Assembly: GCF_024323335.1 (NCBI RefSeq)
Contig: NC_066583.1
Span: 15,094,665 to 15,158,664 of the forward strand
DNA: 64,000 nucleotides
From: Lathyrus oleraceus
Lineage: Eukaryota > Streptophyta > Magnoliopsida > Fabales > Fabaceae
Direction of reading: 5' to 3'
The notes beneath the pieces are model-generated. The model made no database searches. It was given only the letters and a program-made list of their open reading frames with translations, and was not told the origin of the DNA. Positions 9,844 through 20,031 of the stretch are shown one piece after another. A program made the position numbers and the translations under genes. Position 1 is the first letter of the stretch, and each line of letters opens with the position of its first letter.

Positions 9844-10698
9844 TTAATCGACAATTTGATCAGCGTCTTGGTGTCGGTTAACCAACACCATCTGGTTACG
9901 TCCTGCTACTCCTGATTCGACGCCTTGATTTTGTTGGGGTCTAAGGATTTGTTCCTCGTGGACCGTTTCATCTTCTGCTGCCCCTATCTCCATCTGAACA
10001 GGAATAGTTTGCCTAACCAATTGTGCCATCTGTCGAGCTGGTGCCCCCAGAAAATTACACAAGCATGTCAATTGATTCGCCACCTGCCTATTTGTTTCAG
10101 CAAATTCCTGTATCACTGGATTAAAAACTGTACCCATTTGATTGGTTAACATATTAACCAACTCATGGTTACTATCATCCATTTGCTGCCTCAACACCAC
10201 TATTGAAGTGTTCGACAGCGGCATGGTTCTATTCTGAGTATTATTCCTATTCTGAACATTGCCCCCTTGCACTAATCCTTGAAAGGAGGGATTAGTATTT
10301 TGAGTGTTGTCTGAAAACAATGTTGCACTTGATGTCGACTGATATCCTGGCATTAAGGAATATGACATTCCATAAAGAGGATATGTGGTGCCAAAGCGAG
10401 GCACATAAGGTCTGAACGTCGTTATCGTTGATCCTGAACCTCCTGGTGGAGGTAAAGGAATTGATGTTCCAACCGCACCCGTAGTCGACATCGTTGAAGT
10501 TGCACTTGTCATCGGCGGCAAACTGGCAACCTGTGAGATCCCTTGTGGCACTTCATCTGTATTGGAGTTTGACATTTTCACAGTTTCTTGTGGCCTACTA
10601 TATAGTTGGCCACTTCTAAGTTTCATGCAATTTCGTAACTGCACTAGCACCGTCCCACTGGGCGTGCCATTTTGTTTACTGTGGAAATTGGTAAACAA
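9844..10698 (-). CDS. Tat element gag, N-terminal segment
   Basis: This is a 284-residue open frame at the 5' end of the element. It is rich in Ser, Thr, Pro and Gly, with a glycine/proline stretch near residue 85 and an Asn/Gln-rich middle, and it ends at a TAA just before the next gag segment. It precedes the recognisable capsid-like region, so it is read as the gag leader. I see no catalytic motif. It is separated from the next segment by one stop and a short gap, probably decay of one continuous frame. Confidence 0.6.
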   Translation of the reverse strand: MFTNFHSKQNGTPSGTVLVQLRNCMKLRSGQLYSRPQETVKMSNSNTDEVPQGISQVASLPPMTSATSTMSTTGAVGTSIPLPPPGGSGSTITTFRPYVPRFGTTYPLYGMSYSLMPGYQSTSSATLFSDNTQNTNPSFQGLVQGGNVQNRNNTQNRTMPLSNTSIVVLRQQMDDSNHELVNMLTNQMGTVFNPVIQEFAETNRQVANQLTCLCNFLGAPARQMAQLVRQTIPVQMEIGAAEDETVHEEQILRPQQNQGVESGVAGRNQMVLVNRHQDADQIVD

Positions 10699-10773
10699 CC
10701 GTCGGTCCTCCCTAGGCCTTACAACTGAGGGTTACTTGCAGGATCGACCAATTGATCCTAAGGCATGTGCTAG

Positions 10774-11622
10774 TGTTACAGTGTGACTTATTCAATTCAA
10801 CAGATAATTAACTTTGTGAGAAACGGCTCCTAACAAAGTATTGAATAAGCACAGGTTTTTCCACACGAAATGATAATGAGGCTATAGCCTATGGGTGACT
10901 CGTGACCGACAGCATTACAGCCTTCAAAAGGCGTACACGACAAACACGCTTTTGGTGAACTCTATTATCATAATAGAATCAGTGTCGACAGCATAGACGA
11001 CAACGTAAAGTGATAACTCAAAAGTAAATGAAATTAAAATAAAGTGTTCAACGGGAACAATTGAAAAATAAGGAAGTTTCATTGAAATAAATATGGTGAT
11101 CACGTACATAGCACTCTTAAAAACTCTTGCTTCCTCGCGCTGGGAATGAGAAGTTTTTTTACAAGTGATTTTGGTACAAAGTGAACACATCGAGCACCTC
11201 GTGTGATATCCTATTTATACTAAACTAAAGAAACTGCCTACAGGACAAAAACTTCTAAAAAATAGCAGACGTTGTGCCACACGATCTGCAAACTGCTCTA
11301 TACACGTTCTGCAAACTGCTCCATATTCTTGCGCTTATTCTTCTTGTAACTGCTAGTCATTTTCAATTTCAAACTTCTCCCGCCCAGGTATTTAGGTCGA
11401 CCCTGTCTTCTATGTGTTTGACACAACCCAAAATTCCTTAAGTCCCAATCTTCATTTCAGTCGACAAAATGGGTTTTCGATCAAACATGATTTTTCTGTC
11501 GGTTTCATCTCCTGGTGACTTATGTTTTTCTCAACTCTTGCTTATCTTAGGCACATCTCAACCCCTTGATGGGTTATAAACCTTAAATTCATAAGGCACT
11601 TTCATTGATTACACCCTCAACA
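10774..11622 (-). repeat. 5' LTR of the Tat element
   Basis: On the minus strand the LTR begins TGTTGAGGGTG at 11622, exactly where homology to the Ogre integrase stops, and is placed as ending in TAACA at 10774, giving a short TGTTR terminal inverted repeat. A minus-strand TATA box sits inside it. The right boundary is well supported. The 10774 boundary is tentative because I did not recognise a convincing primer-binding site next to it and the second LTR is off the window. Confidence 0.6.
11211..11219 (-). promoter_or_regulatory. TATA box of the Tat 5' LTR
   Basis: The minus strand reads TATAAATAG about 400 bases into the LTR, the usual place for the U3 promoter of an LTR element. Transcription would start some 25-30 bases further left and run toward gag. 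Confidence 0.55.
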
Positions 11623-12627
11623 TGCCTTATAGATTTCTTGTGGTAACACATACGATGTCGCTTCAACCCATTTTGTGAAGTAATCAATTGCCACCAAAAT
11701 GAAACGATGTCCATTCGAAGCTTTGGGCTTAATCATCCAAATCATATCAATTCCCCACGTGGAGAAGGGCCATGGGGAAGAGATAACATTCGAAAGTGTC
11801 GGAGGAACATGAATCTTATCAGCATAAATTTGACACTTGTGGCATTTCTTCACAAACTTGCAATAGCCAGATTCCATTGTCAGCCAATAATAACATGCTC
11901 GCGACATCTTCTTCGCCATTGCATGTCCACTGGAATGAGTACCAAAGGAACCTTCGTGCACTTCGGTCATCAACAAGTTTACCTCGTGTCTATTCGCGCA
12001 CCTGAGCAAAACCATGTTGAAGTTTCTCTTGTACAATATATCACCATTCAAGTAGAAATTACCGGCTAATCTTCTCAAAGTCTTCTTATCTTTCAAAGAT
12101 TCCCCAAGTGGGTAAATTTGACTTTGGAGGAAACATTTGATGTCATAATACCACGACTTCTCGTCTCTGATTTCTTCAACAATAAACACATGAGTTGGCC
12201 TATCAAGACGCATCACAGATAAATTAGGAACTTCATTCCAATACTTCACTATAATCATTGATGCCAACGTTGCAAGAGCATCTGCCATCTGGTTCTCATC
12301 TCGAGGGATATGATGAAACTCAACTTTTGTAAAGAAAGTTGAAATCCTCCTCGCATAATCTCTATATGGTATCAAACCAGGTTGATTTGTCTCCCATTCT
12401 CCTTTGATTTGATTCACAACCAAAGCAGAATCACCGAAGACATCCAAATTCTTAATTCTGAAATTCATGGCTTCTTCAAGTCCCATAAAGCAGGCTTCAT
12501 ATTCTGCCATGTTGTTTGTACACTTGAAAGTCAATCTAGCTATAAATGGTAGGTGCGTGCCCTGAGGAGTAATAATAACTGCCCCAATTCCATTTCCATA
12601 TTGATTAACAGCTCCATCAAATACCAT
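11623..12627 (-). CDS. Ogre archaeal-type RNase H and truncated integrase
   Basis: Residues 1-130 are the archaeal-type RNase H with VFDGA, CTNNMAEYEA, FGDSALV and HHIPRDENQMADAL, so the acidic active-site residues are present. The integrase zinc finger follows (HEGSFGTH ... CHKC), then the first part of the catalytic core with GIDMIWM. The core ends after KWVEA, where the Tat element starts, so the second Asp and the Glu are missing. The final six or so codons of the frame lie in the inserted LTR. One stop separates this frame from the RT-RNase H frame upstream. Confidence 0.87.
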
Positions 12628-12645
12628 GCCCCAACGGGAACCAGG

Positions 12646-13845
12646 TTATGGCCCTTCTCCAAGCAATGGTTCATCACAATCTTTCATTTTCAAGTACAAA
12701 ATCTCTTCATTAGAAAAATCATACTGCACTAAGTGATAATCTTCAATTGGTTGGTAAGCCAAATGGTCAGCGAAGATACCACCTTTGATTGCTTTCTGAG
12801 ATCGGTATTCGATGTCATACTCTGATAACAACATTTGCCAACGGGAAATTCTCCCAGTTAAAGCAGGCTTCTCAAATATATACTGACGCAGACGCTTAGC
12901 AACCCAAGCCAATGCGCAATAAGTCTTCTCAAGCATTGAATACCGAGTCTCACAGTTGATGAACTTCTTACTGAGGTAGTAAATTGCAAATTCTTTCTTT
13001 CCAGTCTCATCTTGCTGACCAAGAACACAACCCATACTATCTTCTAGCACGGTCAAATACATGATCAAAGGTCTTCCTTCAACAGGTGGAGACAAAATCT
13101 GAGGCTCAAGCAAATATTCCTTGATACTATCAAATGCTTTCTGGCAGTCTTCAGTCCAATCACAAGATTGATCTTTCCGAAGAAGCTTTAATATAGGCGC
13201 ATATGTGGCAGTCATGTGGGAAATGAATCTGGAAATATAATTCAACCGGCCGAGAAAACCTCTGACTTGCTTCTCAGTTTTGGGTGCAGGCATCTCTTGT
13301 ATTGCTTTGACCTTGGCAGGATCAACCTCAATACCTGTCTCACTGACAATAAAGCCCAACAACTTACCAGAACGAACACCAAAAGTACACTTATTGGGAT
13401 ACAAGTGGAGTTTATACTTCCTCAAACGCCAGAATAACTTCATCAAATGCTCAACATGTTCCTTTTCATCAATCGACTTAGCAATCATGTCGTCGACATA
13501 AACTTCAATCTCCTTATGCATCATATCATGAAAAACAATAGTCATTACTCTCTGGTAAGTTGCACCAGCATTCTTTAAACCGAAAGGCATCACTCTATAA
13601 CAGAATGTTCCCCAGGGTGTAATGAATATGGTCTTCTCCATATCATTGGGTGCCATCTTAATCTGATTATATCCGGAAAATCCATCCATAAACAAAAAGA
13701 CTTTGAATTTAGCAGTATTGTCTACCAACATATCAATGTGTGGCAAAGGGAAATCATCTTTCAGACTGGCTTTATTCAAATCTCTATAGTCGACACACAT
13801 GCAAACTTTTCGATCTTTCTTCGGCACAGATACAATATTGGCCAC
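12646..13845 (-). CDS. Ogre reverse transcriptase and gypsy-type RNase H
   Basis: This 399-residue frame holds the RT palm: VDYRDLN near 18-24, LFMDGFSGYN with D54, MPFGLKNAGATYQ, and the YVDD box at 116-119. The thumb and the first RNase H follow (GFLGRLNYISRFI, then YYLSKKF and ETRYS), ending in an acidic linker. The catalytic residues are intact, but the frame begins after two stops that separate it from the RT fingers at 13888 and ends at a TAA before the second RNase H. Confidence 0.9.
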   Translation of the reverse strand: MANIVSVPKKDRKVCMCVDYRDLNKASLKDDFPLPHIDMLVDNTAKFKVFLFMDGFSGYNQIKMAPNDMEKTIFITPWGTFCYRVMPFGLKNAGATYQRVMTIVFHDMMHKEIEVYVDDMIAKSIDEKEHVEHLMKLFWRLRKYKLHLYPNKCTFGVRSGKLLGFIVSETGIEVDPAKVKAIQEMPAPKTEKQVRGFLGRLNYISRFISHMTATYAPILKLLRKDQSCDWTEDCQKAFDSIKEYLLEPQILSPPVEGRPLIMYLTVLEDSMGCVLGQQDETGKKEFAIYYLSKKFINCETRYSMLEKTYCALAWVAKRLRQYIFEKPALTGRISRWQMLLSEYDIEYRSQKAIKGGIFADHLAYQPIEDYHLVQYDFSNEEILYLKMKDCDEPLLGEGP

Positions 13846-13887
13846 CCATTACGGATACTCAGTAGTCACAAGGAAACCGGCATCAAT

Positions 13888-14316
13888 CTACTTCTGAACT
13901 TCCTCTTTGATCTTCACAGCCATATCATGATGTGTTCTTCTCAATTTCTGCTTGACTGGCGGGCATTCTGGCTTCAACGATAATCTATGCTCCACAATAC
14001 CAGAATCCAACCCAGGCATGTCTTGATAAGACCAAGCAAACACATATGAATACTCTCGAAGAAGATCAATCAACCCTTTCTTAGCATCTGGACACAGTCG
14101 AGACCTAATCTTGGCTTCCTTCACATCATCCTCGGAACCCAAGTTGACTAGCTCAATCTGCTCTTCAAATGGCTGAATAACCTTCTCATCTTGCTCAATA
14201 AGACGAGACAATTCATCACTCACTTCTACATCACTTTCCTCCTCGGCTTCAAACACATGGAATTCAAAATTTGGAGAATAAGAATGATCATTGTATTCAA
14301 CGGGGTTAGGAACCAA
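13888..14316 (-). CDS. Ogre RT N-terminal exon after the intron
   Basis: This 142-residue frame begins just downstream of the intron acceptor at 14318. It has an acidic first 60 residues, then YSYVFAWSYQDMPGLD, typical of the region before Ogre RT, and VKQKLRRTHHDM of the fingers. Two stops in the next 40 bases separate it from the palm. The first exon codons lie at 14317 and below; the Met used as the frame start is probably not the translation start, because translation would come from the spliced upstream exon. Confidence 0.78.
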   Translation of the reverse strand: MVPNPVEYNDHSYSPNFEFHVFEAEEESDVEVSDELSRLIEQDEKVIQPFEEQIELVNLGSEDDVKEAKIRSRLCPDAKKGLIDLLREYSYVFAWSYQDMPGLDSGIVEHRLSLKPECPPVKQKLRRTHHDMAVKIKEEVQK

Positions 14317-14317
14317 C

Positions 14318-14573
14318 CTGCATAATGATTTGATATTTTGATTTTAGAGAAGTGAAATTGTGACCAAATATCACGCAGATGGACAATTATATTGTTTATT
14401 TATGTTTTTTTTTTGTGATTACCATTTTCAGAAATAAGCAAAAAGTAAAAACAAAACATCAAAGATGTGGATGAATAGAATTAATTTTTTTGATGATCAA
14501 ATTAAAATGCCCAAACAATGTTCACTTCTCCATTAGGCATAGGAGAAGGATTTTAAAATATAAAAGCAATTAC
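14318..14573 (-). other. Ogre-specific intron between protease and RT
   Basis: On the minus strand a GTAATTGC donor at 14573 follows the end of the protease-linker frame, and a TCATTATGCAG acceptor ends at 14318, directly before the RT exon. The interval is 256 bases, AT-rich and contains stops in every useful frame, including the TAA that ends the upstream frame right at the donor. An intron at this place is a known Ogre trait. The exact donor is my reading; the acceptor is strong. Confidence 0.7.
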
Positions 14574-14818
14574 TTAGATCGATACAAAATAACAGGAATA
14601 TATACAGCAGTCCAATTGTTGCATGTCTGTCCATGCATTACAAAGTTGGTGCAGTCTTCCTCTTCATTGTCCTCTAGCACAGCAGCTAAGTGTTGTTCAT
14701 TCCCATGAATGAACCCTCCGCTACGGAAGCTGAGTTGCATCTCTTCAGATCTAACGATTGACGATCCCTTCTGGAACCCCAAACCAGTTCTTCCCTTGTA
14801 GTCGGCGACCTCTACCAC
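14570..14818 (-). CDS. Ogre protease-RT linker, 5' exon end
   Basis: This 82-residue frame is the region between protease and intron in Ogre polyproteins (GRTGLGFQKGS, SFRSGGFIHGNEQ, then an acidic run and CNNWTAV). It ends at a stop that overlaps the intron donor, so splicing would remove the stop. A few stops separate it from the protease frame upstream. Confidence 0.72.
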   Translation of the reverse strand: MVEVADYKGRTGLGFQKGSSIVRSEEMQLSFRSGGFIHGNEQHLAAVLEDNEEEDCTNFVMHGQTCNNWTAVYIPVILYRSK

Positions 14819-14857
14819 ACGCCCCCACTGATCAACAAAACCTTCTTCAACAATCTT

Positions 14858-15286
14858 CTACGCATCTTTCAGAGAGGACATAGGTACCCCAACTCTCTTC
14901 TCAACAGCAATATATAAGGCTTGGAACGGAGTTCCAATCTCATCATCAGCTTCCACATACGAGAAAGATGACAGATGGCTAACCAATAGTGCTTTCTCAT
15001 CTCCCACAATCACCAACTTACCATTCTTGACAAATTTGAGCTTCTGATGCAGAGTGGAAGCAACAACCCCTGCCTCATGAATCCATGGCCTTCCCAATAA
15101 ACAACTGTAGGTCGGGTCAATATCCATTACCTGGAAAGTAATTTGAAAGTCACTCGGGCCTATTTTGACTAGAAGGTCCACTTCTCCAATGACTGTCTTG
15201 CGCGAGCCATCAAAGGCTTTGATAATTACTCCACTGTATTGTAACACCTCAAATTTGCACCTCCCGTTTTGTATATACATTTTCAT
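14858..15286 (-). CDS. Ogre protease, C-terminal part
   Basis: The Ogre part starts at 15239. The codons before it lie in the inserted solo LTR, so the apparent start Met is false. The frame has VIIKAFDGSRKTVIGEV, then FQVMDIDPTYSCLLGRPWIH, the second conserved block of the retropepsin fold. The active-site half lies on the other side of the solo LTR near 20080-20100. The frame is otherwise open to the linker. Confidence 0.8.
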   Translation of the reverse strand: MKMYIQNGRCKFEVLQYSGVIIKAFDGSRKTVIGEVDLLVKIGPSDFQITFQVMDIDPTYSCLLGRPWIHEAGVVASTLHQKLKFVKNGKLVIVGDEKALLVSHLSSFSYVEADDEIGTPFQALYIAVEKRVGVPMSSLKDA

Positions 15287-16242
15287 TTTAGGTCATTAAC
15301 ATCACATTAACATTGCATTGTCATTGCATAATCCACCAAGTCATCAAGCAAGACTGGTCAGGAGATTCAACTAAGCAAGCAAGCAAGTGCATTTTTCATG
15401 GGACCAAAGCCCTAGGGTTGGTATATTGAGTTCGTATGATTCAAGGATCATTTTGAAGTGGATTGGCCAAGAATGGGATGTTCAAAGCTCATCAGTCAAT
15501 GTGCAAATCATCAGAAACCCTAAAAAGTCAACAGAAGTCAACTGTCAGTTCAATCAAGGATTTAGAGGTGGGAGATGGTTAGAGATGCTTCATTCATGTG
15601 TAAACAAGTCTCATTTGACATTTCAAACATCAACATTGAAGAATTTGAAGTCAGATCAAAACTTTCCAGAAATAGCAGGTGACCTGTAATTTGAATTTGC
15701 CAAAAATGGAAAGGTTTTCAACTCAAGATTACATCATCAAGAAAGCTTCAAATGAAATTTTGTCCAACATGAAAGTTGAAGATCTTTTTCTCCAATTTCC
15801 AAAAAGTCCAAGATCATCAATTTCTCATGTGTGGTTGAAGAGATATGGATCAATCTTGGCCAAGTGTGAATTGAACTTCAAATGTGCATAATTTCTTAAC
15901 CAAATGTCCAAATGGAGTGGTTCTTTTTGCATTGTTCTTGTTTTAACCTCTACTTACCAAATCATGCATTGCATTTCATGAATTCTCATCACATAATCAC
16001 TTGATATTTCACTTAAATTTTGGAGGGAAAATTATAATTTGAAATTGGTGCATTGTTCATACATTCCATCACTTCCATTGGCTCCAAAATGATAGTTTGA
16101 GTGAAATTCAAGAGCATTTCGTGTACTGTTCATCCATAATGCTCATGCATAAGGTGAAATGCTAATTTTGCACTTACACTCTCATTTTGCTAATCCAATT
16201 ACTAAGTGCTTAAACCTGATTAAGGACATGATTAAGAGGATG

Positions 16243-16251
16243 TATATAAGG
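16243..16251 (+). promoter_or_regulatory. TATA box of the 15240 LTR
   Basis: TATATAAGG lies about 1.0 kb into the LTR and is followed by a pyrimidine-rich, AT-poor shift of composition, as expected for U3/R. It fits the plus orientation. Confidence 0.5.
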
Positions 16252-19200
16252 CAAAGCATAACTGTTTTTCACGAAGCATAATCACTTTTTCAGATCTAGA
16301 TCCATTTCTTGAAATTTTTTCTCTAAAACTTTCTTCAATTTTCTTCAAACCAATTCATCATTCATTGCTTGACTCATTATCTGGAGGCATTATGGAGCAT
16401 GTTTGAAGCAAGAACCAAAGGAATTCGTGTAGTTTTGAAGCAGCTTGGAGCTTTGATGCATTAATGGTGAATTTAGATTTGAGAGAGATCGTGCACGATT
16501 AAGCTTCAATTCCTCATCCATTCAACCATACAAGCATACTGGAGGATCAGTGAAGCATTGCAAGGCCAGTAAAACACGATTTGGCAAAGCAACTCTTCAA
16601 GAGGTTCTAAATCGAATCTCTCCTTTCTTAAAATGATTATGATGTTGTTATAGATCTTTGAATGTTGATCAAACTGAGCTTTGAACCACAAATTTTCATG
16701 CACAATTGAGCTAGATATGTTAGATTAAAGTTTCATGTATGATTCTTCTTCTCTTCGATTCATGCTTGTTTGTTGATTTCTGGATGAAATGTTGGTTGAT
16801 TATTGTTGTATGTTGAAAGACCTTCATGTTGATATGCTTATTGTTGAAATCTAAGAAAAAAGTTCTTGAGCCATGATGAACACGATGAAGATTGATGAAT
16901 TTCGTTTCCAGAACGTGTTTTGATCCATTAGGTTATGTTTTTGGTGTTCTGCATGTGTTTGTGAGGAGGTGCACATGTACTGGTCCACGTCCTCATATGC
17001 ATGGCAAAATAATTGGTCCTGGCGCGTTTGACCAAGCCACTCAGCATGTTGACTTGCCACATGCGTTTAATGAAACGCAAAGTTTCATTCCTGTGGCGCC
17101 AGCTTTTTGAATTGTAACTCAATTCGATTCCCAGCCATCACATTATTTCAAATGCTCATTTATTTTTCTCCTTTTCCCTCCATTTCTTCATATATCATGT
17201 TTCGTGCTTTTTTTATTTTTTCTTTAACTTCCAAAATTCATATCTGATTAAATAATGATCCAAAAAATATGAGGATTTTTGCATTGTGTCACATTTCCTC
17301 TCTAGTTTTTTTTTATATTTTTTCCATAAATTGTGCTTGGATGGAAAATTATTTTGCCTAGGGTTTGTGTACACATGTCCATTTTGTGCATTGCCTTGCT
17401 ATATCCTTTGTGAAATGCTGAGATTTTATCCAATGCTCATAAAATTTTGCATGCTATAACTAGACTCTTTGCTTGACATTTTGGTGTTGGATTGGTATTT
17501 TTACCATTTGTGGTTTCTGATTTATGATCATGTTAAGGTAGGTGTGACAATTGGTGTCACACCTTGTAATGTTCAACTTGATTGTTTAATTTGCCATGCC
17601 AAATGAATTCAAAATGCTTTGAATTTTTGTATGATACACACTAGGGATGTTGTGATTGCTCATGACTTTTGGTGGAATTTTTGGACTGATTTCTGATTTA
17701 ATTGAGATTTTTCATTCTGGTTGGTCATTTGTGAGCTTTTGAATTGTCTTGAATTTCATTTGATTTTGAAATGCTTGTGGTTTATCCTATGGATGTGAAA
17801 CTTTGCACACTATTTCTAGACATGTTGAATGTTGTTTTGGCTTTGGTTTGAGGTTTTTACCATAATCCATTTCTGTTTTAGGCCTATGCTAAGTTGGTGT
17901 GCCATTTGGTGTCACATATGTGCTTGTTTGTGCTTGCTTTGAATTATGCAATTTGATTACCATGCCTAATATTGTCCAATGCTCCTAATTTTTTGTGTGA
18001 TGATCATGTTGTATGTTCTGTTTACTCATGAATTTTGTTGAGGTTATTTGAATCATTTTTGAATTAATGTGCATTTGTTCATTCTGATGTCACAATGTGG
18101 TTACAACTTGCATACCTTGCCATGTTTGGTTTATGAAAGAAATTTGGTGAATGCTATTGATATGGGACCTTTTGGATTGTGTTCTTAATTGATTGAGGTT
18201 GATTCGTGTTAAATTTCATGTTCTGTTTTGAATTTTTTCTCCCTCTTTGACCCTAGGCCTTGCCCTAGTGGTTTGTGACTCACAATTGAGCTTTGATTTC
18301 AGGTTGAGAAGCACATTGCTATGATGGAATTGATTCACTCATTTGAGTTGTTTAATTGGTTGATGTTGACTAACTTTGAGTTGTCTTGTAGGTTGATGCC
18401 AAGTTGTTTGTGTTGTGCCCATTGGCTTGTGGCTTGCACCTTGTTGCTTAATGCCTTATCTGTCTGATTGTGTGATTGTCTGTCTGATTGTTTGACTTGT
18501 ATACTGATTGAGTTAGATTTTTTTCAGGTACATTAGTTGCTTAAGTTCATTTTGAACTTGCTTTTGCTTTGCTTGGTTGCTTAACCACTGAGGTATAACT
18601 CTCTGACTCCATGTAGTCTGGAAGACCTGTCCTGTTATGTGGGCAGGCACCTGTCTGAAGTCCTCCTTAAGAGGCAATGCTTGTGATTGTTTACTTTTTG
18701 TGCCAAGCAGGAAAAGTCCTTTGATAAGGCAATTGGCAGATAAAAGAGATGTGTAGTCCATCTCCTGCTATTCAGTGTGTCATCCACTTTGCTCACACAC
18801 CTTGTGTTGATGCATTGTGGATAAAAGCCCAAGATCTTTGTTGTGTCAGTCATGTGGAGTAGAGTCCCACTTTCTGGACTCCCACACTTTCATTTGTCTG
18901 AAGCTCTCCCAGGCCAGGGATAAGAGCTGTGAAGTCTTATCTTCACTTCCCATTTCATCCGCTTCACCCTAACTCTCAATGTTAGGGTTAAGAGCTAACT
19001 TAACCCTGATACAGTAGCTTGTTTGTCGAGGTTGACATGACCCCTTGACTAAAGCCTAGCCTTGTTTGAGCCCCTCTGTTTGTATATAGTGTGTGTGCTT
19101 GCTTTGTGTGCTTGTATGTATTTGCTTGTGCTGTTTAAGATAGCTTGCTCCCTGTGCAAGTTAGATAGAAACCTTAACCTAGGACCATGGTGAATTTACA

Positions 19201-19290
19201 TGATAACTAGTAGGCTCGAGTCAGTCTCCCTTCTAGTTTGTCATTTCCCAGTCTCTGGTTAGGTTAGAAGTCCTTTTTCCCTGTTTAGGG

Positions 19291-19333
19291 GAACTACGTC
19301 GCCCTGATCCTCATACCAGATGAGGTACGTAGG
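19291..19333 (+). promoter_or_regulatory. CTACG-hairpin module, copy 1
   Basis: An outer stem CTACG (19294-19298) with CGTAG (19328-19332) encloses an inner stem CCTCAT (19309-19314) with ATGAGG (19320-19325). The same arrangement recurs at 19574, 19661, 32979, 33077 and 57864 with changed stem bases. It is probably an RNA structure of the LTR transcript. Confidence 0.5.
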
Positions 19334-19573
19334 CAGGAGATGAGCTGATCTTTCCGGGCGCCCTTTTTGTTTTTACCCCTTTGTGTGTTGGAGTCCAATG
19401 TAAGCCCAGCGATTGGCAGTTGGTTTCCTGTGTGTGTTTGTTGGTTCGGAGTCTGATGTAAGTCCAACGATTGGCATTCGGTTTCCATGTTTGCCTGTTT
19501 GTGTGGAGTTTGACGTAAGTCCAGCGATTGGCAGTCGATTTCCTGTGTGGTTTTGTTTGGCGTGCGTTAGCCG

Positions 19574-19642
19574 AGCTACGAGTGCTCTGATTCTTCTCTT
19601 GTCAAAGAAGATACGTATGCATAGGATGCGACATCCTAGCGA
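19574..19642 (+). promoter_or_regulatory. CTACG-hairpin module, copy 2, with GCGAC hairpin
   Basis: CTACG at 19576-19580 faces CGTA at 19614-19617. The inner stem TCTTC (19592-19596) pairs with GAAGA (19607-19611). A second hairpin, AGGAT-GCGAC-ATCCT, follows at 19623-19637. Confidence 0.5.
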
Positions 19643-19660
19643 GCACATTTCCCCTGTCCC

Positions 19661-19730
19661 GAACTACGTCGACTCTGATGTTTGTGCCTGACAGACTATG
19701 TAGGCCCAGGATGCGATATCCTGCCGAGTT
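19661..19730 (+). promoter_or_regulatory. CTACG-hairpin module, copy 3, with GCGAT hairpin
   Basis: The module opens with GAACTACG. The inner stem GTTTGT pairs with ACAGAC around loop GCCTG, with one G-U type pair. The second hairpin AGGAT-GCGAT-ATCCT lies at 19708-19722. Confidence 0.5.
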
Positions 19731-19826
19731 AGTTTCTTTTGTCGTGTTTGTGTCTCTTTCCAGCCTTATGTGTGATGTTTGTGAGCAGTGTTCAGCAACC
19801 TTTATCCTTTCTTTTGAGCGTGGATC

Positions 19827-19842
19827 CCGTCGAGTACGACGG
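19827..19842 (+). promoter_or_regulatory. AGTA-loop hairpin of the 15240 LTR
   Basis: The perfect hairpin CCGTCG-AGTA-CGACGG is followed by GATG and then by GGGTGCTAATACCTTCCC. Counterparts with covarying stems lie at 33227 and 58036. Confidence 0.6.
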
Positions 19843-20031
19843 ATGCGTAGGGGTGCTAATACCTTCCCTTCGTATAACCGACTCCCGATCCCATCTCTCT
19901 TTGGTCGCGAGACCATGTCTTTTCCAGGTTTACTTCGAGCGTTTCCTTTCCCTCTTTTGGGATAAATAATGCACGGTGGCGGCTCTGTTGTTTCGTTTTC
20001 CCTCCGGTTTTTCTCGTAATGCGACATGTAT

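Larger units (their letters stand above)
1..11622 (-). mobile_element. Ty3/gypsy Tat-lineage LTR retrotransposon, left part outside window
   Basis: On the minus strand the order is LTR, gag, protease, RT, RNase H, a second archaeal-type RNase H and integrase. The dual RNase H places it in the Tat lineage (known family feature). An opposite-strand gene lies between the end of pol and the missing 3' LTR, which would lie left of base 1. The element interrupts the integrase of the neighbouring Ogre at 11622/11623. RT carries in-frame stops, so this copy cannot make a full polyprotein, although the RNase H-integrase block is open over 723 codons. The target duplication cannot be checked because only one end is visible. 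Confidence 0.85.
15240..20026 (+). mobile_element. Solo LTR of an Ogre/Tat-type element, TSD TGTAT
   Basis: The 4787-bp unit starts TGTAACACCTC and ends AATGCGACA, flanked on both sides by TGTAT (15235-15239 and 20027-20031). No coding sequence lies inside. The plus orientation follows from the TATA box near 16243 and the R-U5-like block near the right end. It splits the Ogre protease, whose frame resumes across it. The exact duplication and intact termini show a complete insertion reduced to one LTR by recombination. Confidence 0.93.

Noticed and set aside
10741..10773. Primer-binding site of the Tat element near TGGTCGATCC
   Set aside because: The minus-strand TGGTCGATCC looks PBS-like but lies about 20 bases from the proposed LTR end and I could not match it to a tRNA; left unassigned.
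10924..11190. 88-codon minus-strand frame in the Tat LTR
   Set aside because: It lies within the LTR close to the TATA box, is hydrophobic by composition and has no recognised relative.
19413..19969. Overlapping frames on both strands at the right end of the 15240 LTR
   Set aside because: The region is the structured R-U5-like part of an LTR; the frames follow its higher GC content and show no domain.
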